Assembly: GCA_015066745.1 (NCBI GenBank)
Contig: SVNW01000030.1
Location: forward strand, 1 to 37,303
Reading direction: 5' to 3'
Length of the DNA stretch: 37,303 nt
Origin: Ruminococcus sp.
GTDB lineage: Bacteria; Bacillota; Clostridia; Oscillospirales; Ruminococcaceae
Both the position numbers and the translations under genes were made by a program. Below are positions 8,289 to 17,674 of this stretch, piece after piece. Each line of letters starts with the position of its first letter. The stretch's first letter is position 1. The notes beneath the pieces were generated by a model that did no database searches, was not told the DNA's origin, and saw only the letters and a program-made list of their open reading frames with translations.

Positions 8289-8359
8289 AGCGGGTGATGG
8301 GAATCGAACCCACATAACCAGCTTGGAAGGCTGGAATTCTACCACTGAACTACACCCGC
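8289..8359 (-). tRNA. tRNA-Gly (TCC)
   Basis: The acceptor GCGGGTG pairs with CACCCGC. The D arm contains TTCAGTGGTAGAA. The anticodon stem-loop CCAGC-CTTCCAA-GCTGG gives TCC. The T loop is GGTTCGATTCC. No CCA is encoded. First gene of the cluster. Confidence 0.93.
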
Positions 8360-8406
8360 ATTTGTTAGATTTTATTTTTTAGTGCCTGTTCCCTTTCGGC
8401 TTTATT

Positions 8407-8435
8407 ATTCTAACATATCTAAATACAAATGTCAA
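8407..8435 (-). promoter_or_regulatory. Promoter of the tRNA cluster
   Basis: A perfect TTGACA -35 box (8430-8435), a 17-nt spacer and a TAGAAT -10 box (8407-8412) on the minus strand. The start near 8400 is about 40 nt before tRNA-Gly. The strength fits a stable-RNA gene. Confidence 0.85.
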
Positions 8436-8530
8436 TAGTTTTTTTTAAATTTTTTTCGATTTTTTTTATTTTTTTCGAGTTACCACGTCAAACTCACGTA
8501 AATACGTTGTTTTACTCAAAAATTTTTTCA

Positions 8531-8575
8531 AAAAAATTTTCAGGTAAAAGTATATTTAATATACCCTTACCTGAA
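8531..8575 (-). terminator. Terminator of the ruvC-to-clp operon
   Basis: The right arm 8559-8575 and left arm 8539-8555 (TTCAGGTAAAAGTATAT) form a stem of about 17 bp in the minus-strand transcript, with two G-U pairs, followed by AATTTTTTTG. It starts 13 bp beyond the clp stop codon and closes the long operon. Confidence 0.85.
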
Positions 8576-8587
8576 TTATTACTTTAA

Positions 8588-10912
8588 TTATTTAGAAAGG
8601 TCTATTGATGATGATATATTTACTGTTATTTCATCATTTTCCAGACTTACTACAAGATTATTTATCTGCATATCCGGATTTTCGATTATTGTATTTGCTA
8701 TCTTGTCTTCGATATCGGTACGGATAACCTTTCTGATATCTCTTGCGCCAAATTTCTGATCATATGACTTGTCAGCAATTTTTTCAAGAACATTTTCATC
8801 GTATGTGAGAGTAATGCCCTTTTCTTCAAGAGGTTCTTTCATCTCATCTATCATAAGACCTGCTATCTTAGCATAAGAGTCTTTAGAAAGCGGATTAAAT
8901 ACAACTATTTCATCAATACGGCTGATAAATTCAGGACGAAGGAATTCTCTGAGACCCTTGAGCGCTCTTTCCTTGGAAACTTCCTCTACTGTCTTATTGA
9001 AACCTACACCCATTGATTTGTCTGTAGAACCTGCGTTTGAAGTCATAGCAATGATAGTGTTTTCAAAGTTTACTGTACGGCCCTGTGAATCATCAAGTTT
9101 TCCTTCATCAAGTATCTGAAGAAGTATATTCATTACATCAGGGTGAGCTTTTTCTATTTCATCAAAAAGTATTACAGAATACGGTTTTCTTCTTACCTTC
9201 TCTGTAAGCTGTCCTGCTTCATCGTAGCCTACGTATCCCGGAGGCGAACCTATGAGCTTGGATACAGCATGTTTCTCCATGTATTCGGTCATATCAAGGC
9301 GTATAAGCGGTTCTGTGGAGTCGAACATCTCCTGAGCAAGTACTTTTACAAGTTCAGTCTTACCTACACCTGTAGGACCTACAAATATAAATGATGCCGG
9401 TCTGCGACGTTTAGAAAGCTGTACACGTGTTCTCTTTATAGCCTTCGCCAAAATAGATACAGCTTCATCCTGACCGATTACCTTCTTCTTAAGGTTTTCT
9501 TCAAGTGCTGCGATCTTTCTGAATTCTGTTTCAGCTATCTTGTTCGCAGGTATTCCTGTCCATAGTTCTATTACCTTTGCAAGACTTGTTTCTGTTACCT
9601 GAACATTATTCTTTTCTTCTTCAAGCTTCTGCAGTTTTTCCTTTGTTCTTATGATTTCGCCCTTTACCATTGCAAGCTTTTCAAAGTCAGGTTCATCTGC
9701 ATCTTCTATTTCCTGTTCGTTCTGCTCAAGCTCATCAAGTACTGCGCATACCTTATCATATTCAACAAGTACTTTGCTGTCTATAGCTGTACACGCACAG
9801 CTTTCATCAAGAAGATCTATAGCTTTATCAGGTAAAAATCTGTCGTTTATATATCTCTCTGAAAGAACTGCACACAATCTGATAAGACTGTCATTTATTT
9901 TTACACGATGGAATTCTTCATAGTGTTGCTTTATTCCTTTAAGTATTTCAACTGTTTCATCTATATTAGGCTCGTTTACCGATACAGGCTGGAAACGTCT
10001 TTCAAGTGCGCTGTCCTTTTCAATATATTTTCTGTATTCTGAAAAAGTAGTAGCACCTATCACCTGGACTTCGCCTCTTGAAAGAGCAGGCTTTAAGATA
10101 TTTGCGGCATTCATTGAACCTTCTGAATCACCTGTACCTACAAGATTATGCACTTCGTCTACAAAAAGTATTATATTTTTCTCTGTTTTTACTTCGTCAA
10201 CAAGTCCTTTTACACGGCTTTCAAACTGTCCTCTGAACTGTGTGCCTGCAACAAGAGCAGTAAGATCAAGAAGATATACTTTTTTATTTCTGAGATTGTA
10301 AGGAACATCACCCTGTTCTATTCTCTGTGCTATACCTTCAGCTATAGCCGTCTTACCTACACCGGGCTCACCTATAAGGCATGGATTGTTCTTTGTTCTT
10401 CTTGAAAGTATCTGAACAACTCTTGATATTTCCTTATCTCTTCCTATAATATTATCAATTTCTCCGTTTGCCGCTTTACGACTGAGGTTTGTACAGTAGT
10501 TTTCGAGGAACTTGAGTTTCTTTTCCTTTTTCTTTGGCTCATTTGAATTTTTCTTCTTATCAAAACCACCGAATAAAGAACCGAAGCCACCCATACCTCC
10601 ATTGTTGTTTTCAGCATTTCTGTCATCTGTCGGATTTGTACTGTTTATCATTTCCTGAATAAATGGTGGCAGAAGTGTGCTGGAGCCTCCCGGTTCAAAA
10701 GCGTCACCGTCAACAAGTTCCATCATCTGTTCGGAGATCTGTTCCATATCTTCCTCTGAGATTCCAAGCTGATCCATATAATCCTTGACTTGTGGTATCT
10801 TCATTTCCTTGGCACACAGCATACAAAGTCCTTCATTTCTTTGTGTGTCACCTTGCATAGCCGTTATAAAAACTACAGCCGGTCTCTTTTTACATCTGTT
10901 GCATAAAATCAT
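8588..10912 (-). CDS. ClpC-like AAA+ unfoldase with N-terminal zinc finger
   Basis: A 774-aa Hsp100 ATPase that would unfold proteins and feed them to ClpP. Instead of the usual Clp N-domain it begins with a McsA-type zinc finger: CNRC at 4-7 and CMLC at 30-33 ([23 protein letters not shown]). A glycine- and lysine-rich linker follows at about 100-135. AAA domain 1 has Walker A GEPGVGKT at 181-188 and Walker B ILFVDE near 248-253. A short ClpC-size middle coiled region covers about 395-440. AAA domain 2 has Walker A GPTGVGKT at 512-519 and Walker [11 protein letters not shown] at 581-590. VGF at 636-638 sits where ClpC carries its ClpP-contact loop. GGAGG 7 nt before ATG 10910-10912 fixes the start. 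It is the last gene of the long operon. No mcsB, ctsR or clpP is nearby. Confidence 0.92.
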   Translation of the reverse strand: MILCNRCKKRPAVVFITAMQGDTQRNEGLCMLCAKEMKIPQVKDYMDQLGISEEDMEQISEQMMELVDGDAFEPGGSSTLLPPFIQEMINSTNPTDDRNAENNNGGMGGFGSLFGGFDKKKNSNEPKKKEKKLKFLENYCTNLSRKAANGEIDNIIGRDKEISRVVQILSRRTKNNPCLIGEPGVGKTAIAEGIAQRIEQGDVPYNLRNKKVYLLDLTALVAGTQFRGQFESRVKGLVDEVKTEKNIILFVDEVHNLVGTGDSEGSMNAANILKPALSRGEVQVIGATTFSEYRKYIEKDSALERRFQPVSVNEPNIDETVEILKGIKQHYEEFHRVKINDSLIRLCAVLSERYINDRFLPDKAIDLLDESCACTAIDSKVLVEYDKVCAVLDELEQNEQEIEDADEPDFEKLAMVKGEIIRTKEKLQKLEEEKNNVQVTETSLAKVIELWTGIPANKIAETEFRKIAALEENLKKKVIGQDEAVSILAKAIKRTRVQLSKRRRPASFIFVGPTGVGKTELVKVLAQEMFDSTEPLIRLDMTEYMEKHAVSKLIGSPPGYVGYDEAGQLTEKVRRKPYSVILFDEIEKAHPDVMNILLQILDEGKLDDSQGRTVNFENTIIAMTSNAGSTDKSMGVGFNKTVEEVSKERALKGLREFLRPEFISRIDEIVVFNPLSKDSYAKIAGLMIDEMKEPLEEKGITLTYDENVLEKIADKSYDQKFGARDIRKVIRTDIEDKIANTIIENPDMQINNLVVSLENDEITVNISSSIDLSK

Positions 10913-10966
10913 ACGTTACCTCCAATTTTGGTGCTTACTTTTACAACCCTGTCAGCACTTTTTAAT

Positions 10967-11857
10967 TTATTTATTTTTCACAATTTCATCTATATTATAA
11001 AAATATTTGAAAACTGCTGAGGACTGGATATTTTCCTCATTTATTATTTTACCGGAAACACCGGAATAAATAAACATTTTTAACATAACAGCTGCTATTG
11101 CACAAAATACCAGCCCTTTTACAAGACCCAGCACAAATCCGCCTGCCATATCTGCTTTTCCGGCAGCTTTAAGCGCTTCATTCTTGAATATTACAGCGTT
11201 AAGAACAAGCTGAACTACTACTGTGAGAATTATAGACATCAGAACTATCATAACTATTCTGATAAAATTTGTTACGATTTTTCCCGCAAAATTTTTCTCT
11301 ATGTACTCAGCTGCAGCTTTTTCATCTGTATCAATAATATTTATAAGTTCAAATATATCTGTATTTTTCTTATTTCCAAGATTTTCGAAATATTTTCCGG
11401 CACAAGGCGGAAGTTCAACTGCAAGTTTTTCCTGAAGTTTTTCATTGATAATATTATAAAGCCCTTTTGATATTTCTTCTTTTGAAACAGTTACACCTGT
11501 TTCATTTTTTACAATATCAGCAAGTTTTTTATCCATATTTTCTTCATCTGACAAAACAGCATCAAGTTGTTTTTCTGTCATCTCAAAACCTATAGTCAGT
11601 TCTTCATAATACTTACGAACTTCACCTGCAACATCAAATTCAGAAAGAGCGTCCTCTGTCTTTGATACAACAGTATCCTGAAAATAATTTTCATATACAC
11701 TGCCTGCAGTCATACCTGAAAAAACAAATGCTGCTACTATACAGATCATGTTCACTACAAACACAATAACGGGCTTTACAAAACCTTTTTTAGCACCAGC
11801 CACTGAAAAAAGAAGCAAAAGAACTATAAGAAATATATCAAAAATAACTGATTCCAT
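10967..11857 (-). CDS. cvpA: CvpA family membrane protein
   Basis: A 296-aa integral membrane protein resembling the CvpA/colicin V production family. Residues 1-50 hold two hydrophobic helices with the family's AGAKKGFVKP turn. A long, charged soluble stretch follows (about 60-190). Two more helices come in the C-terminal third (VMIVLMSIILTVVVQLVLNA and GLVKGLVFCAIAAVMLKMF). The soluble insert is longer than in the short E. coli CvpA of about 160 aa. GGGGGA precedes ATG 11855-11857. It is packed between the DUF5711-like gene (11 bp) and the clp gene (54 bp). The molecular role of CvpA proteins is poorly defined; envelope or stress roles are an inference from the family. Confidence 0.82.
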   Translation of the reverse strand: MESVIFDIFLIVLLLLFSVAGAKKGFVKPVIVFVVNMICIVAAFVFSGMTAGSVYENYFQDTVVSKTEDALSEFDVAGEVRKYYEELTIGFEMTEKQLDAVLSDEENMDKKLADIVKNETGVTVSKEEISKGLYNIINEKLQEKLAVELPPCAGKYFENLGNKKNTDIFELINIIDTDEKAAAEYIEKNFAGKIVTNFIRIVMIVLMSIILTVVVQLVLNAVIFKNEALKAAGKADMAGGFVLGLVKGLVFCAIAAVMLKMFIYSGVSGKIINEENIQSSAVFKYFYNIDEIVKNK

Positions 11858-11868
11858 AAAAATCCCCC

Positions 11869-13038
11869 TTATTTAAGTTTAAGCTCAAATTTTACCCTGT
11901 CAATGCTATTATAACCTATAAGCATGATATAATCATCTATACGATATATCTGTCTGTAAACTTCTGATATTTCTTTTGATTTCAGAAGTTTCCCACTGTA
12001 ATCATATGCATCTACAGAACCTTCTGTCATTATATAAACTGCATTTTTTTCGGCATACATACATTTTACCGGCTCATTTAAAACTATGCTTATAACATCT
12101 TGGTCATAGCCGTTTATAAACATCATAGTGGTTTCTCTTTTTACTTCATTTTCACACACTATAGCCGCCTTATTCCCACTGTACGCAAAATCTGACAGTG
12201 TACCTGTATAACTCTGTGTAAAGTCACAATTTCCGTCAGCGTCATAATGAGCACATATTTCATCGCCAAAAATAAAAATACCATTATCATCAAGCATATA
12301 TGAATCAACACAGCACACTTCCATTGTCTGACTTTCCCAGAGATCTTCGCTCTTTTTAAAGTCGATCATTCTGGTTTTTGAAACCAGACTTCCGTTCTGT
12401 GCATCAATATTTACTACAGCACAACCCGTACTTTCGGAATTAAACGCTATGTCTATTATTCTTTCTTTACAGCCTCTGAAATATATTTCTTCGCCTCCGG
12501 CATCATAAACAGAGAGTTCACATACATAACGGTCTGTAAGCGAAACAACTGCAACATACCCTTGATTGCTTATCTCGGCTGTGAGTATGGTTCCGCTTGC
12601 TTTTTTATTGTAAACGGTATCTCTTTTCCCTTCAACTCTGAAATAACTTCCGCCCTGTTCATAAATAAGAGCCTTATTCTCAACATTTTTCATAACAGAA
12701 TTTGAATATGTATTTTCTCTGGTTTCTATTATTTTACCATCGCCTGAATAAATATAAAGCTTTGTGTCACTCAAAACGGCAAATCCTTCACCAAATCTGC
12801 ACGTCTGATATCCTGTATTATTACTAACAGACAACGGAAAGTTTTCGCCCGTTATCTCGTCCTGCTTCATCAGAAGTATACTATCCGTACTTACCTTGGA
12901 AAGCCACCTGTCTCTTGATGCATAAAGTCCAAGAACAATTACGAACAGCGACGCAAGGCCGAGAAGTTTATGCATATCACGTCTTCTGTTTTTCTCTCTT
13001 TGTGATTTTGAAATATCTTTAACATCTGTTTGTGCCAT
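11869..13038 (-). CDS. DUF5711-like membrane-anchored beta-propeller protein
   Basis: 389 aa. A basic cytoplasmic stub of about 22 residues (SQREKNRRRDMHK) is followed by one membrane helix at about 24-41. The long outside part consists of repeated short beta segments of the kind seen in propellers (YIYSGDGKIIETRENTYSNS, VDAYDYSGKLLKSKEI). The layout and sequence style match DUF5711, found in Ruminococcus-type bacteria. I call this from memory, not a search. The function is unknown. GGAGGT precedes ATG 13036-13038. The gene lies between truA (19 bp) and cvpA (11 bp) in the long operon. A second propeller-like anchored protein is at 21542-22636 but is not obviously a close paralogue. Confidence 0.7.
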   Translation of the reverse strand: MAQTDVKDISKSQREKNRRRDMHKLLGLASLFVIVLGLYASRDRWLSKVSTDSILLMKQDEITGENFPLSVSNNTGYQTCRFGEGFAVLSDTKLYIYSGDGKIIETRENTYSNSVMKNVENKALIYEQGGSYFRVEGKRDTVYNKKASGTILTAEISNQGYVAVVSLTDRYVCELSVYDAGGEEIYFRGCKERIIDIAFNSESTGCAVVNIDAQNGSLVSKTRMIDFKKSEDLWESQTMEVCCVDSYMLDDNGIFIFGDEICAHYDADGNCDFTQSYTGTLSDFAYSGNKAAIVCENEVKRETTMMFINGYDQDVISIVLNEPVKCMYAEKNAVYIMTEGSVDAYDYSGKLLKSKEISEVYRQIYRIDDYIMLIGYNSIDRVKFELKLK

Positions 13039-13057
13039 TAACTACCTCCGGCAAATA

Positions 13058-13792
13058 TCAATAAAAAACCCTGTTAAGATAAAGTCCGTGCGCCATTGCG
13101 GTTTTACCGGCACGTTCCCTGTCAGCAGAGCGTATTATCTCCGGTATCTCTTCAGGAGATATCCTGCCTTCATTTACATAGATAAGTGTTCCTACAATTA
13201 TCCTAACCATATTATACAGAAAACCATCACCTTTTACAAGTACTTTTACCAAATCTTCATCTTTTTTTATATCAAGACTGTAAATAGTTCTTGTTGTATC
13301 GACTTTGTCGATATGGGTTGAACAAAAACTTCTGAAGTCATGTTTCCCTATAAGATGATCAGCGGCTTTCTGCATGAGTTCTATGTCCATACTCCTGCGA
13401 TAATGGTACTGCAAATCTTCTGCAAAAGGATTTTTACTCTCATTGCAATGAATAAGATACATATACTCCTTTGCTTTGCATGAATATCTTGCATGAAAAT
13501 CATCGTCAACATCTTCACATGACAAAAGCGAAATATCAGGCGGAAGATAACCGTTTACACCTCTGAGAAAATTTCTTGTCGGTATAGTCCTGTCGGTTTT
13601 GAGTGAAAAACAAAACTGATTTGCGTGCACACCGGCATCTGTACGTGAACAACCTGTTATCTGAGTTTTGGTATCAAGTACACGCGAAACACATTCTTCA
13701 ACTATTTCCTGAACTGTAACAGCATTTTCCTGACGTTGAAATCCGTGATATGCTGTACCTCTGTATGCCATTATTACCTTTAAATTTCTCAC
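13058..13792 (-). CDS. truA: tRNA pseudouridine synthase A
   Basis: Makes pseudouridine at positions 38-40 of the anticodon stem-loop in many tRNAs. The 244-aa length is normal. The catalytic aspartate lies in GCSRTDAGVHANQ near residue 53. Other TruA blocks are visible: AYRGTAYHGFQRQ at the N-terminus, DFHARYSCKAKEYMY in the middle and FLYNMVRIIVGTL toward the C-terminus. The start is a GTG at 13790-13792 (MRNLKVIMAYRG), which matches the family's usual N-terminus. An AGGA-type site is upstream at long spacing. 20 bp after the small membrane protein and 19 bp before the DUF5711-like gene in the operon. Confidence 0.95.
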   Translation of the reverse strand: MRNLKVIMAYRGTAYHGFQRQENAVTVQEIVEECVSRVLDTKTQITGCSRTDAGVHANQFCFSLKTDRTIPTRNFLRGVNGYLPPDISLLSCEDVDDDFHARYSCKAKEYMYLIHCNESKNPFAEDLQYHYRRSMDIELMQKAADHLIGKHDFRSFCSTHIDKVDTTRTIYSLDIKKDEDLVKVLVKGDGFLYNMVRIIVGTLIYVNEGRISPEEIPEIIRSADRERAGKTAMAHGLYLNRVFY

Positions 13793-13812
13793 AAATCATT
13801 ACCATTCCTGTC

Positions 13813-14208
13813 TTATTTGTTTTTTTGCGAAAGACTACGCATCATTTCCTGAAGTTCATCAGCCGCACTACCCTTTGATTTACTGTTGCCAAGCATATTC
13901 ATTACCATATTTACAGCTGCCTCTTTTTTAGCATCTTCAGGTTCTGATAACTTATTTTCTGTTATGACTTCCCTGTCTGACGTTTCCTGCTTTGCTATAT
14001 TTTCTTCCAAACTCTGTGACTTAATATTTTCAGCTGTATTTTCACTTTCACGCTTTTTGCGTGCTGTTTCTTCGCAAAGAGCCTGAAGAAAAGCTTCTCT
14101 TGCACTTTCTTCTCTGTCAGTACTTTTAAGATTTTTATACAGCTTATATACTGCCGCCGCAATAACACACAGCAGTACTATCATCATAAGGGTCAGTAAA
14201 CCTTTCAT
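13813..14208 (-). CDS. Small single-pass membrane protein, 131 aa
   Basis: Not recognised. One hydrophobic helix at about 4-22 (LTLMMIVLLCVIAAAVYKLY) anchors a charged, probably helical or disordered cytoplasmic tail rich in Glu, Lys and Ser. The tail ends in SAADELQEMMRSLSQKNK-like amphipathic sequence. GAGG 7 nt before ATG 14206-14208 supports the start. It lies 9 bp after ecfT and 20 bp before truA. The close packing shows cotranscription but gives no function. Confidence 0.75.
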   Translation of the reverse strand: MKGLLTLMMIVLLCVIAAAVYKLYKNLKSTDREESAREAFLQALCEETARKKRESENTAENIKSQSLEENIAKQETSDREVITENKLSEPEDAKKEAAVNMVMNMLGNSKSKGSAADELQEMMRSLSQKNK

Positions 14209-14217
14209 AAATATACC

Positions 14218-15021
14218 TCATTTCAAAATTACATTAGTCGCAATAACCGTTGCGAGAAAAACGAATGAAATAATAAGTGCCACATAATCATGTGGTTTCA
14301 CAACACTTTGCCTTAACTTCGTCCTGCCCTCTCCGCCGTTATAACAACGGCACTCCATTGCAAGTGCCAGCTCCTCTGCTCTTCTGAATGCTGATACAAA
14401 AAGTGGTATCAGTATAGGTATTATCGCCCTTGCACGCTCAACAAGACTTCCTGTTTCAAAATCAGCACCTCTTGCTTTCTGTGCTGATATTATTTTATCG
14501 GTTTCTTCAATAAGAGTCGGTATAAATCTCAATGCTATAGTCATCATCATTGCAAGCTCATGCACAGGAAATTTTAATTTTTTCAGTGGTGACATAAGCC
14601 TTTCTATAGCATTTGTCAAAGCTATAGGAGATGTGGTATACGTAAGTATTGATGATCCTATAATAAGCGCTACTACTCTGATGAGCATAAAAGCGGCATT
14701 TTTTATACCGTCATCAGTTATTTTTATAAATCCGAGTCTGAAAATAACATCACCGTCATAGAAAAAAACATTTATCACTGCCGTAAATACCAGTATCGGA
14801 AGAACCGGTTTAAGACTTTTGGTCATTATTTTCGGTTTTATCTTTGTAAGAAGATATGACATGATCATAAATGTTACACCTATAAGCATTCCGGCAAATG
14901 TATCTGCAGCAAAAAGCATAACTATAAAGATAAGAGTAATTATTATCTTAAAGGAAGCATCAAGTCGGTGAATGATACTGTCACCGGGAAAATACTGCCC
15001 TATCGTAATATCTTTCAGCAT
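14218..15021 (-). CDS. ecfT: Energy-coupling factor transporter membrane subunit EcfT
   Basis: The scaffold subunit of an ECF importer: it links the two ATPases to exchangeable substrate-binding S proteins for vitamins or metals. The 267-aa protein has several membrane helices and, on the cytoplasmic coupling helices, the ARG motif in SAQKARGADFETGS near residue 180 and a second, weaker one in ECRCYNGGEGRTKL near 225. These motifs contact EcfA1/EcfA2. The start ATG 15019-15021 overlaps the end of ecfA2 by 7 bp, which indicates translational coupling. No S-component gene is in the window, so this is a shared group II module rather than a dedicated transporter. Confidence 0.93.
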   Translation of the reverse strand: MLKDITIGQYFPGDSIIHRLDASFKIIITLIFIVMLFAADTFAGMLIGVTFMIMSYLLTKIKPKIMTKSLKPVLPILVFTAVINVFFYDGDVIFRLGFIKITDDGIKNAAFMLIRVVALIIGSSILTYTTSPIALTNAIERLMSPLKKLKFPVHELAMMMTIALRFIPTLIEETDKIISAQKARGADFETGSLVERARAIIPILIPLFVSAFRRAEELALAMECRCYNGGEGRTKLRQSVVKPHDYVALIISFVFLATVIATNVILK

Positions 15022-15887
15022 ATACGATCACCGCCTTTTTTACCGAGATACTCCAGTATCTTCTTTTTGGCGTATCCTACCGTATATATTTTTTTATCAA
15101 AACAGATACCGTCTTTTTCAAGTTGTGAAAACACTCTGGTTATCTGAGGAACATCAAGACCCATCTTTGCAATTTCATCAGCATATGAGAAAACTTTCTC
15201 TGTATAGTCATGGCAGTAAAGTTTCGCCTTGTTCATAACTATTATTTTCTCGGCATACTTTGCCATATCCTCCATACTGTGCGAAACTATGATAACAGTA
15301 CAACCTGTATTTTCATTATACGATCTGATCAACTCAAATATATCATTTCTGCCTGCCGGATCAAGTCCTGCGGCAGGCTCATCAAGAACAAGCACTTCAG
15401 GTTTCATAGCCATTACGCCTGCTATCGCTACACGCCTTTTCTGACCGCCTGAAAGCTCAAAAGGAGAACTGTTAAGCATATCAGACGGAATTTTAAGAAG
15501 TTTTGCCGTCTCAATGACTCTTTCTTTTATTTCTTCATTCTGAAGTTTCATATTTTTCGGACCGAAGGCTATATCCTTATAAACAGTTTCCTCAAACATC
15601 TGATATTCGGGATACTGAAAAACCAGACCTATTTTAAAACGTATTCCGGGCATTGCTTTTTTATTTTTCCATATGTCCTGTCCGTCAAAAAATATTTTAC
15701 CGGACGTAGGTCTGAGAAGTCCGTTAAAATGCTGGACAAGCGTTGACTTTCCCGAACCGGTATGACCTATCACACCTGTTACAGTCCCTTTTTCTATTTC
15801 AAGAGATACGTTGTCAACTGCCGTTTTTTCAAAAGGAGTTCCGGCTCCGTATATATAAGTAAGGTTTTCTGTTTTTAATATAGCCAC
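15015..15887 (-). CDS. ecfA2: ECF transporter ATPase EcfA2
   Basis: One of two ABC ATPases powering the ECF importer. In its 290 aa are Walker A GHTGSGKST near 41-49, Q-loop FQYPEYQMF, signature LSGGQKRRVAIAG, Walker B VLVLDEPAAGLD and the switch histidine in IIVSHSMEDMAK. The C-terminal segment after about residue 220 (VPQITRVFSQL) is the ECF-type extension. The start is GTG at 15885-15887, preceded by AAGGAAG located inside the end of ecfA1. The gap to ecfA1 is 2 bp and the 3' end overlaps ecfT. Confidence 0.94.
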   Translation of the reverse strand: MAILKTENLTYIYGAGTPFEKTAVDNVSLEIEKGTVTGVIGHTGSGKSTLVQHFNGLLRPTSGKIFFDGQDIWKNKKAMPGIRFKIGLVFQYPEYQMFEETVYKDIAFGPKNMKLQNEEIKERVIETAKLLKIPSDMLNSSPFELSGGQKRRVAIAGVMAMKPEVLVLDEPAAGLDPAGRNDIFELIRSYNENTGCTVIIVSHSMEDMAKYAEKIIVMNKAKLYCHDYTEKVFSYADEIAKMGLDVPQITRVFSQLEKDGICFDKKIYTVGYAKKKILEYLGKKGGDRIC

Positions 15888-15889
15888 TT

Positions 15890-16768
15890 TTAATCTTCCT
15901 TTAAAATTTTCTTTAAGGCTTCATAACATTCCTGCTCTGTAATTATACATGGATCAAGAGAAAGTCCGCTTCTGTTGAGTTCATGGATAAGTTCAGTTAC
16001 CTGCGGTACATCAAGACCTGCTTTTTTTATAACAGATACATTTGAAAAAACTTTCTTTGGCACATCATCAAGTACGACTTTTCCTTCGTCCATCACGATA
16101 ACACGATCTGCTTTTACAGCTTCGTCCATATAATGAGTAATAAGAACTATAGTAATGCCATGTTCCTTATTAAGTCGTCCGATTATACTCATAACTTCAC
16201 GACGTCCTGCAGGGTCAAGCATTGCTGTAGGTTCATCAAGCACTATACAACGTGGTCTCATAGCAATAATTCCTGCTATTGCTATTCTCTGCTTTTGTCC
16301 TCCCGAAAGCATACCGGGTGAATGTTCACGATAGTCATACATATCTACCGCTTTTAAAGCCTCATCTACACGCTTTCGTATTTCTTCCGGAGGCACTCCC
16401 ATATTTTCGAGGCCGAAAGCAACATCTTCCTCAACTACTGCCGCTACTATCTGATTGTCAGGATTCTGAAAAACCATGCCTATACTTTTTCGTATATCAA
16501 AAATATGTTCTTCATCTTTTGTGTCTGTACCATTTGAATAGACAACACCCTGACTTGGTATAAGAATAGCATTTGTATGTCTTGCAAAAGTTGATTTTCC
16601 TGAACCGTTACGTCCGAGAACCGCTACAAATTCTCCGCTTTTTATATCAATATCTATACCTTTTAGTATTTCCTTTACAGGTTTTTTGTCTTCTTCGGCT
16701 GAGCTGTAAGAAAATCTCACGCCCTGAGCAGATATAATATTTTTTTCTGACAAATTTTCTCTCTCCAT
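15890..16768 (-). CDS. ecfA1: ECF transporter ATPase EcfA1
   Basis: The second ABC ATPase of the ECF importer, 292 aa. Walker A GRNGSGKST at 52-60, Q-loop FQNPDNQIVA, signature LSGGQKQRIAIAG, Walker B CIVLDEPTAMLD and switch histidine in VLITHYMDEA are all intact. VPQVTELIHEL marks the same C-terminal extension as in EcfA2. The ATG at 16766-16768 is weakly preceded by a binding site. A TTG at 16751-16753 just after GGAGAGAG is a possible alternative start that would remove five residues. It is 8 bp downstream of the methyltransferase gene. Confidence 0.94.
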   Translation of the reverse strand: MERENLSEKNIISAQGVRFSYSSAEEDKKPVKEILKGIDIDIKSGEFVAVLGRNGSGKSTFARHTNAILIPSQGVVYSNGTDTKDEEHIFDIRKSIGMVFQNPDNQIVAAVVEEDVAFGLENMGVPPEEIRKRVDEALKAVDMYDYREHSPGMLSGGQKQRIAIAGIIAMRPRCIVLDEPTAMLDPAGRREVMSIIGRLNKEHGITIVLITHYMDEAVKADRVIVMDEGKVVLDDVPKKVFSNVSVIKKAGLDVPQVTELIHELNRSGLSLDPCIITEQECYEALKKILKED

Positions 16769-16776
16769 TCACTTCA

Positions 16777-17643
16777 CTATCTCTGCCAGATAGCTGTAGA
16801 ACCGCATGGCAAAGGCATATTACTGCTTTTTACAGGCAAGCCTATCTCATCTGAAGAAACTTTTCCGCCAAATTTTTTTGCTATAACACTGTCAAGAATA
16901 TATGCCATAACTGAAGGTGAAAGCCCTGTAGTATAACTGTTGAGCAGGAAGAAAACAGGTTCATCACTTAAAACCTGAGAACACAGCTCAACAAGATTGT
17001 AAATGCAGTCTTCAAGTTTCCAGACTTCACCGCCTGCACCTCTTCCGTATGACGGAGGATCCATAACTATACCATCATATTTTCTTCCACGTCTGATCTC
17101 ACGCTGTACAAATTTTTCGCAGTCATCTACTATCCAGCGTATAGGCTTTTCTTCAAGTGAAGAAAGCACAGCATTTTCCCTTGCCCATGCTACCATTCCT
17201 TTTGATGAATCGACATGACACACTGATGCACCTGCCTGAGCACAGGCAAGAGTAGCTCCGCCTGTATACGCAAACAGATTGAGCACACTTACTTCTCTGC
17301 CTGCAGACCTTATCTTATCCTGCATAAAATCCCAGTTCACTGCCTGTTCAGGAAAAAGTCCTGTGTGTTTAAAACCAGTCGGCTTTATCTTAAATTTAAG
17401 TTCGCCATACGACATTTCCCATGCTCTCTGAGATTTGTTGTTTTTATAATCCCAGCTTCCGCCACCGCTCGATGAACGGTGATAATGAGCATCTGCTGAA
17501 TTCCACAGTGCCTCATTTTTCGGGGTTTTCCATATTATCTGCGGATCGGGGCGTATAAGTCTTACTCCGTTCCAGCTTTCCAGTTTTTCTTCAGTAGAAG
17601 TATCCAGTATAGTATACTCTTTCCAATTATCTGCAACTCTCAA
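16777..17643 (-). CDS. Class I SAM-dependent methyltransferase (RlmI-like catalytic domain)
   Basis: A 288-aa methyltransferase. The SAM-binding motif I is NLFAYTGGATLACAQAGA near residues 122-139. The acidic ribose-binding residue follows in CHVDSSKG. The catalytic motif IV is MDPPSYGRG near residue 193. This is the pattern of the rRNA cytosine-C5/RlmI-RlmK family, but no N-terminal PUA domain is evident; the first 80 residues look different (RPDPQIIWKTPKNEALW). A likely role is modification of rRNA or another RNA, with the exact base unknown. It lies between the GlmM-like gene (31 bp) and ecfA1 (8 bp). Confidence 0.85.
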   Translation of the reverse strand: MRVADNWKEYTILDTSTEEKLESWNGVRLIRPDPQIIWKTPKNEALWNSADAHYHRSSSGGGSWDYKNNKSQRAWEMSYGELKFKIKPTGFKHTGLFPEQAVNWDFMQDKIRSAGREVSVLNLFAYTGGATLACAQAGASVCHVDSSKGMVAWARENAVLSSLEEKPIRWIVDDCEKFVQREIRRGRKYDGIVMDPPSYGRGAGGEVWKLEDCIYNLVELCSQVLSDEPVFFLLNSYTTGLSPSVMAYILDSVIAKKFGGKVSSDEIGLPVKSSNMPLPCGSTAIWQR

Positions 17644-17674
17644 GGTTCATTTCTCCAGTCAATATTTTTTTATG

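Noticed and set aside
9651..10405. Plus-strand Ser-rich or Phe/Tyr-rich frames opposite the clp gene
   Set aside because: Their low-complexity composition is what the antisense of the AAA+ coding sequence gives; no start signals.
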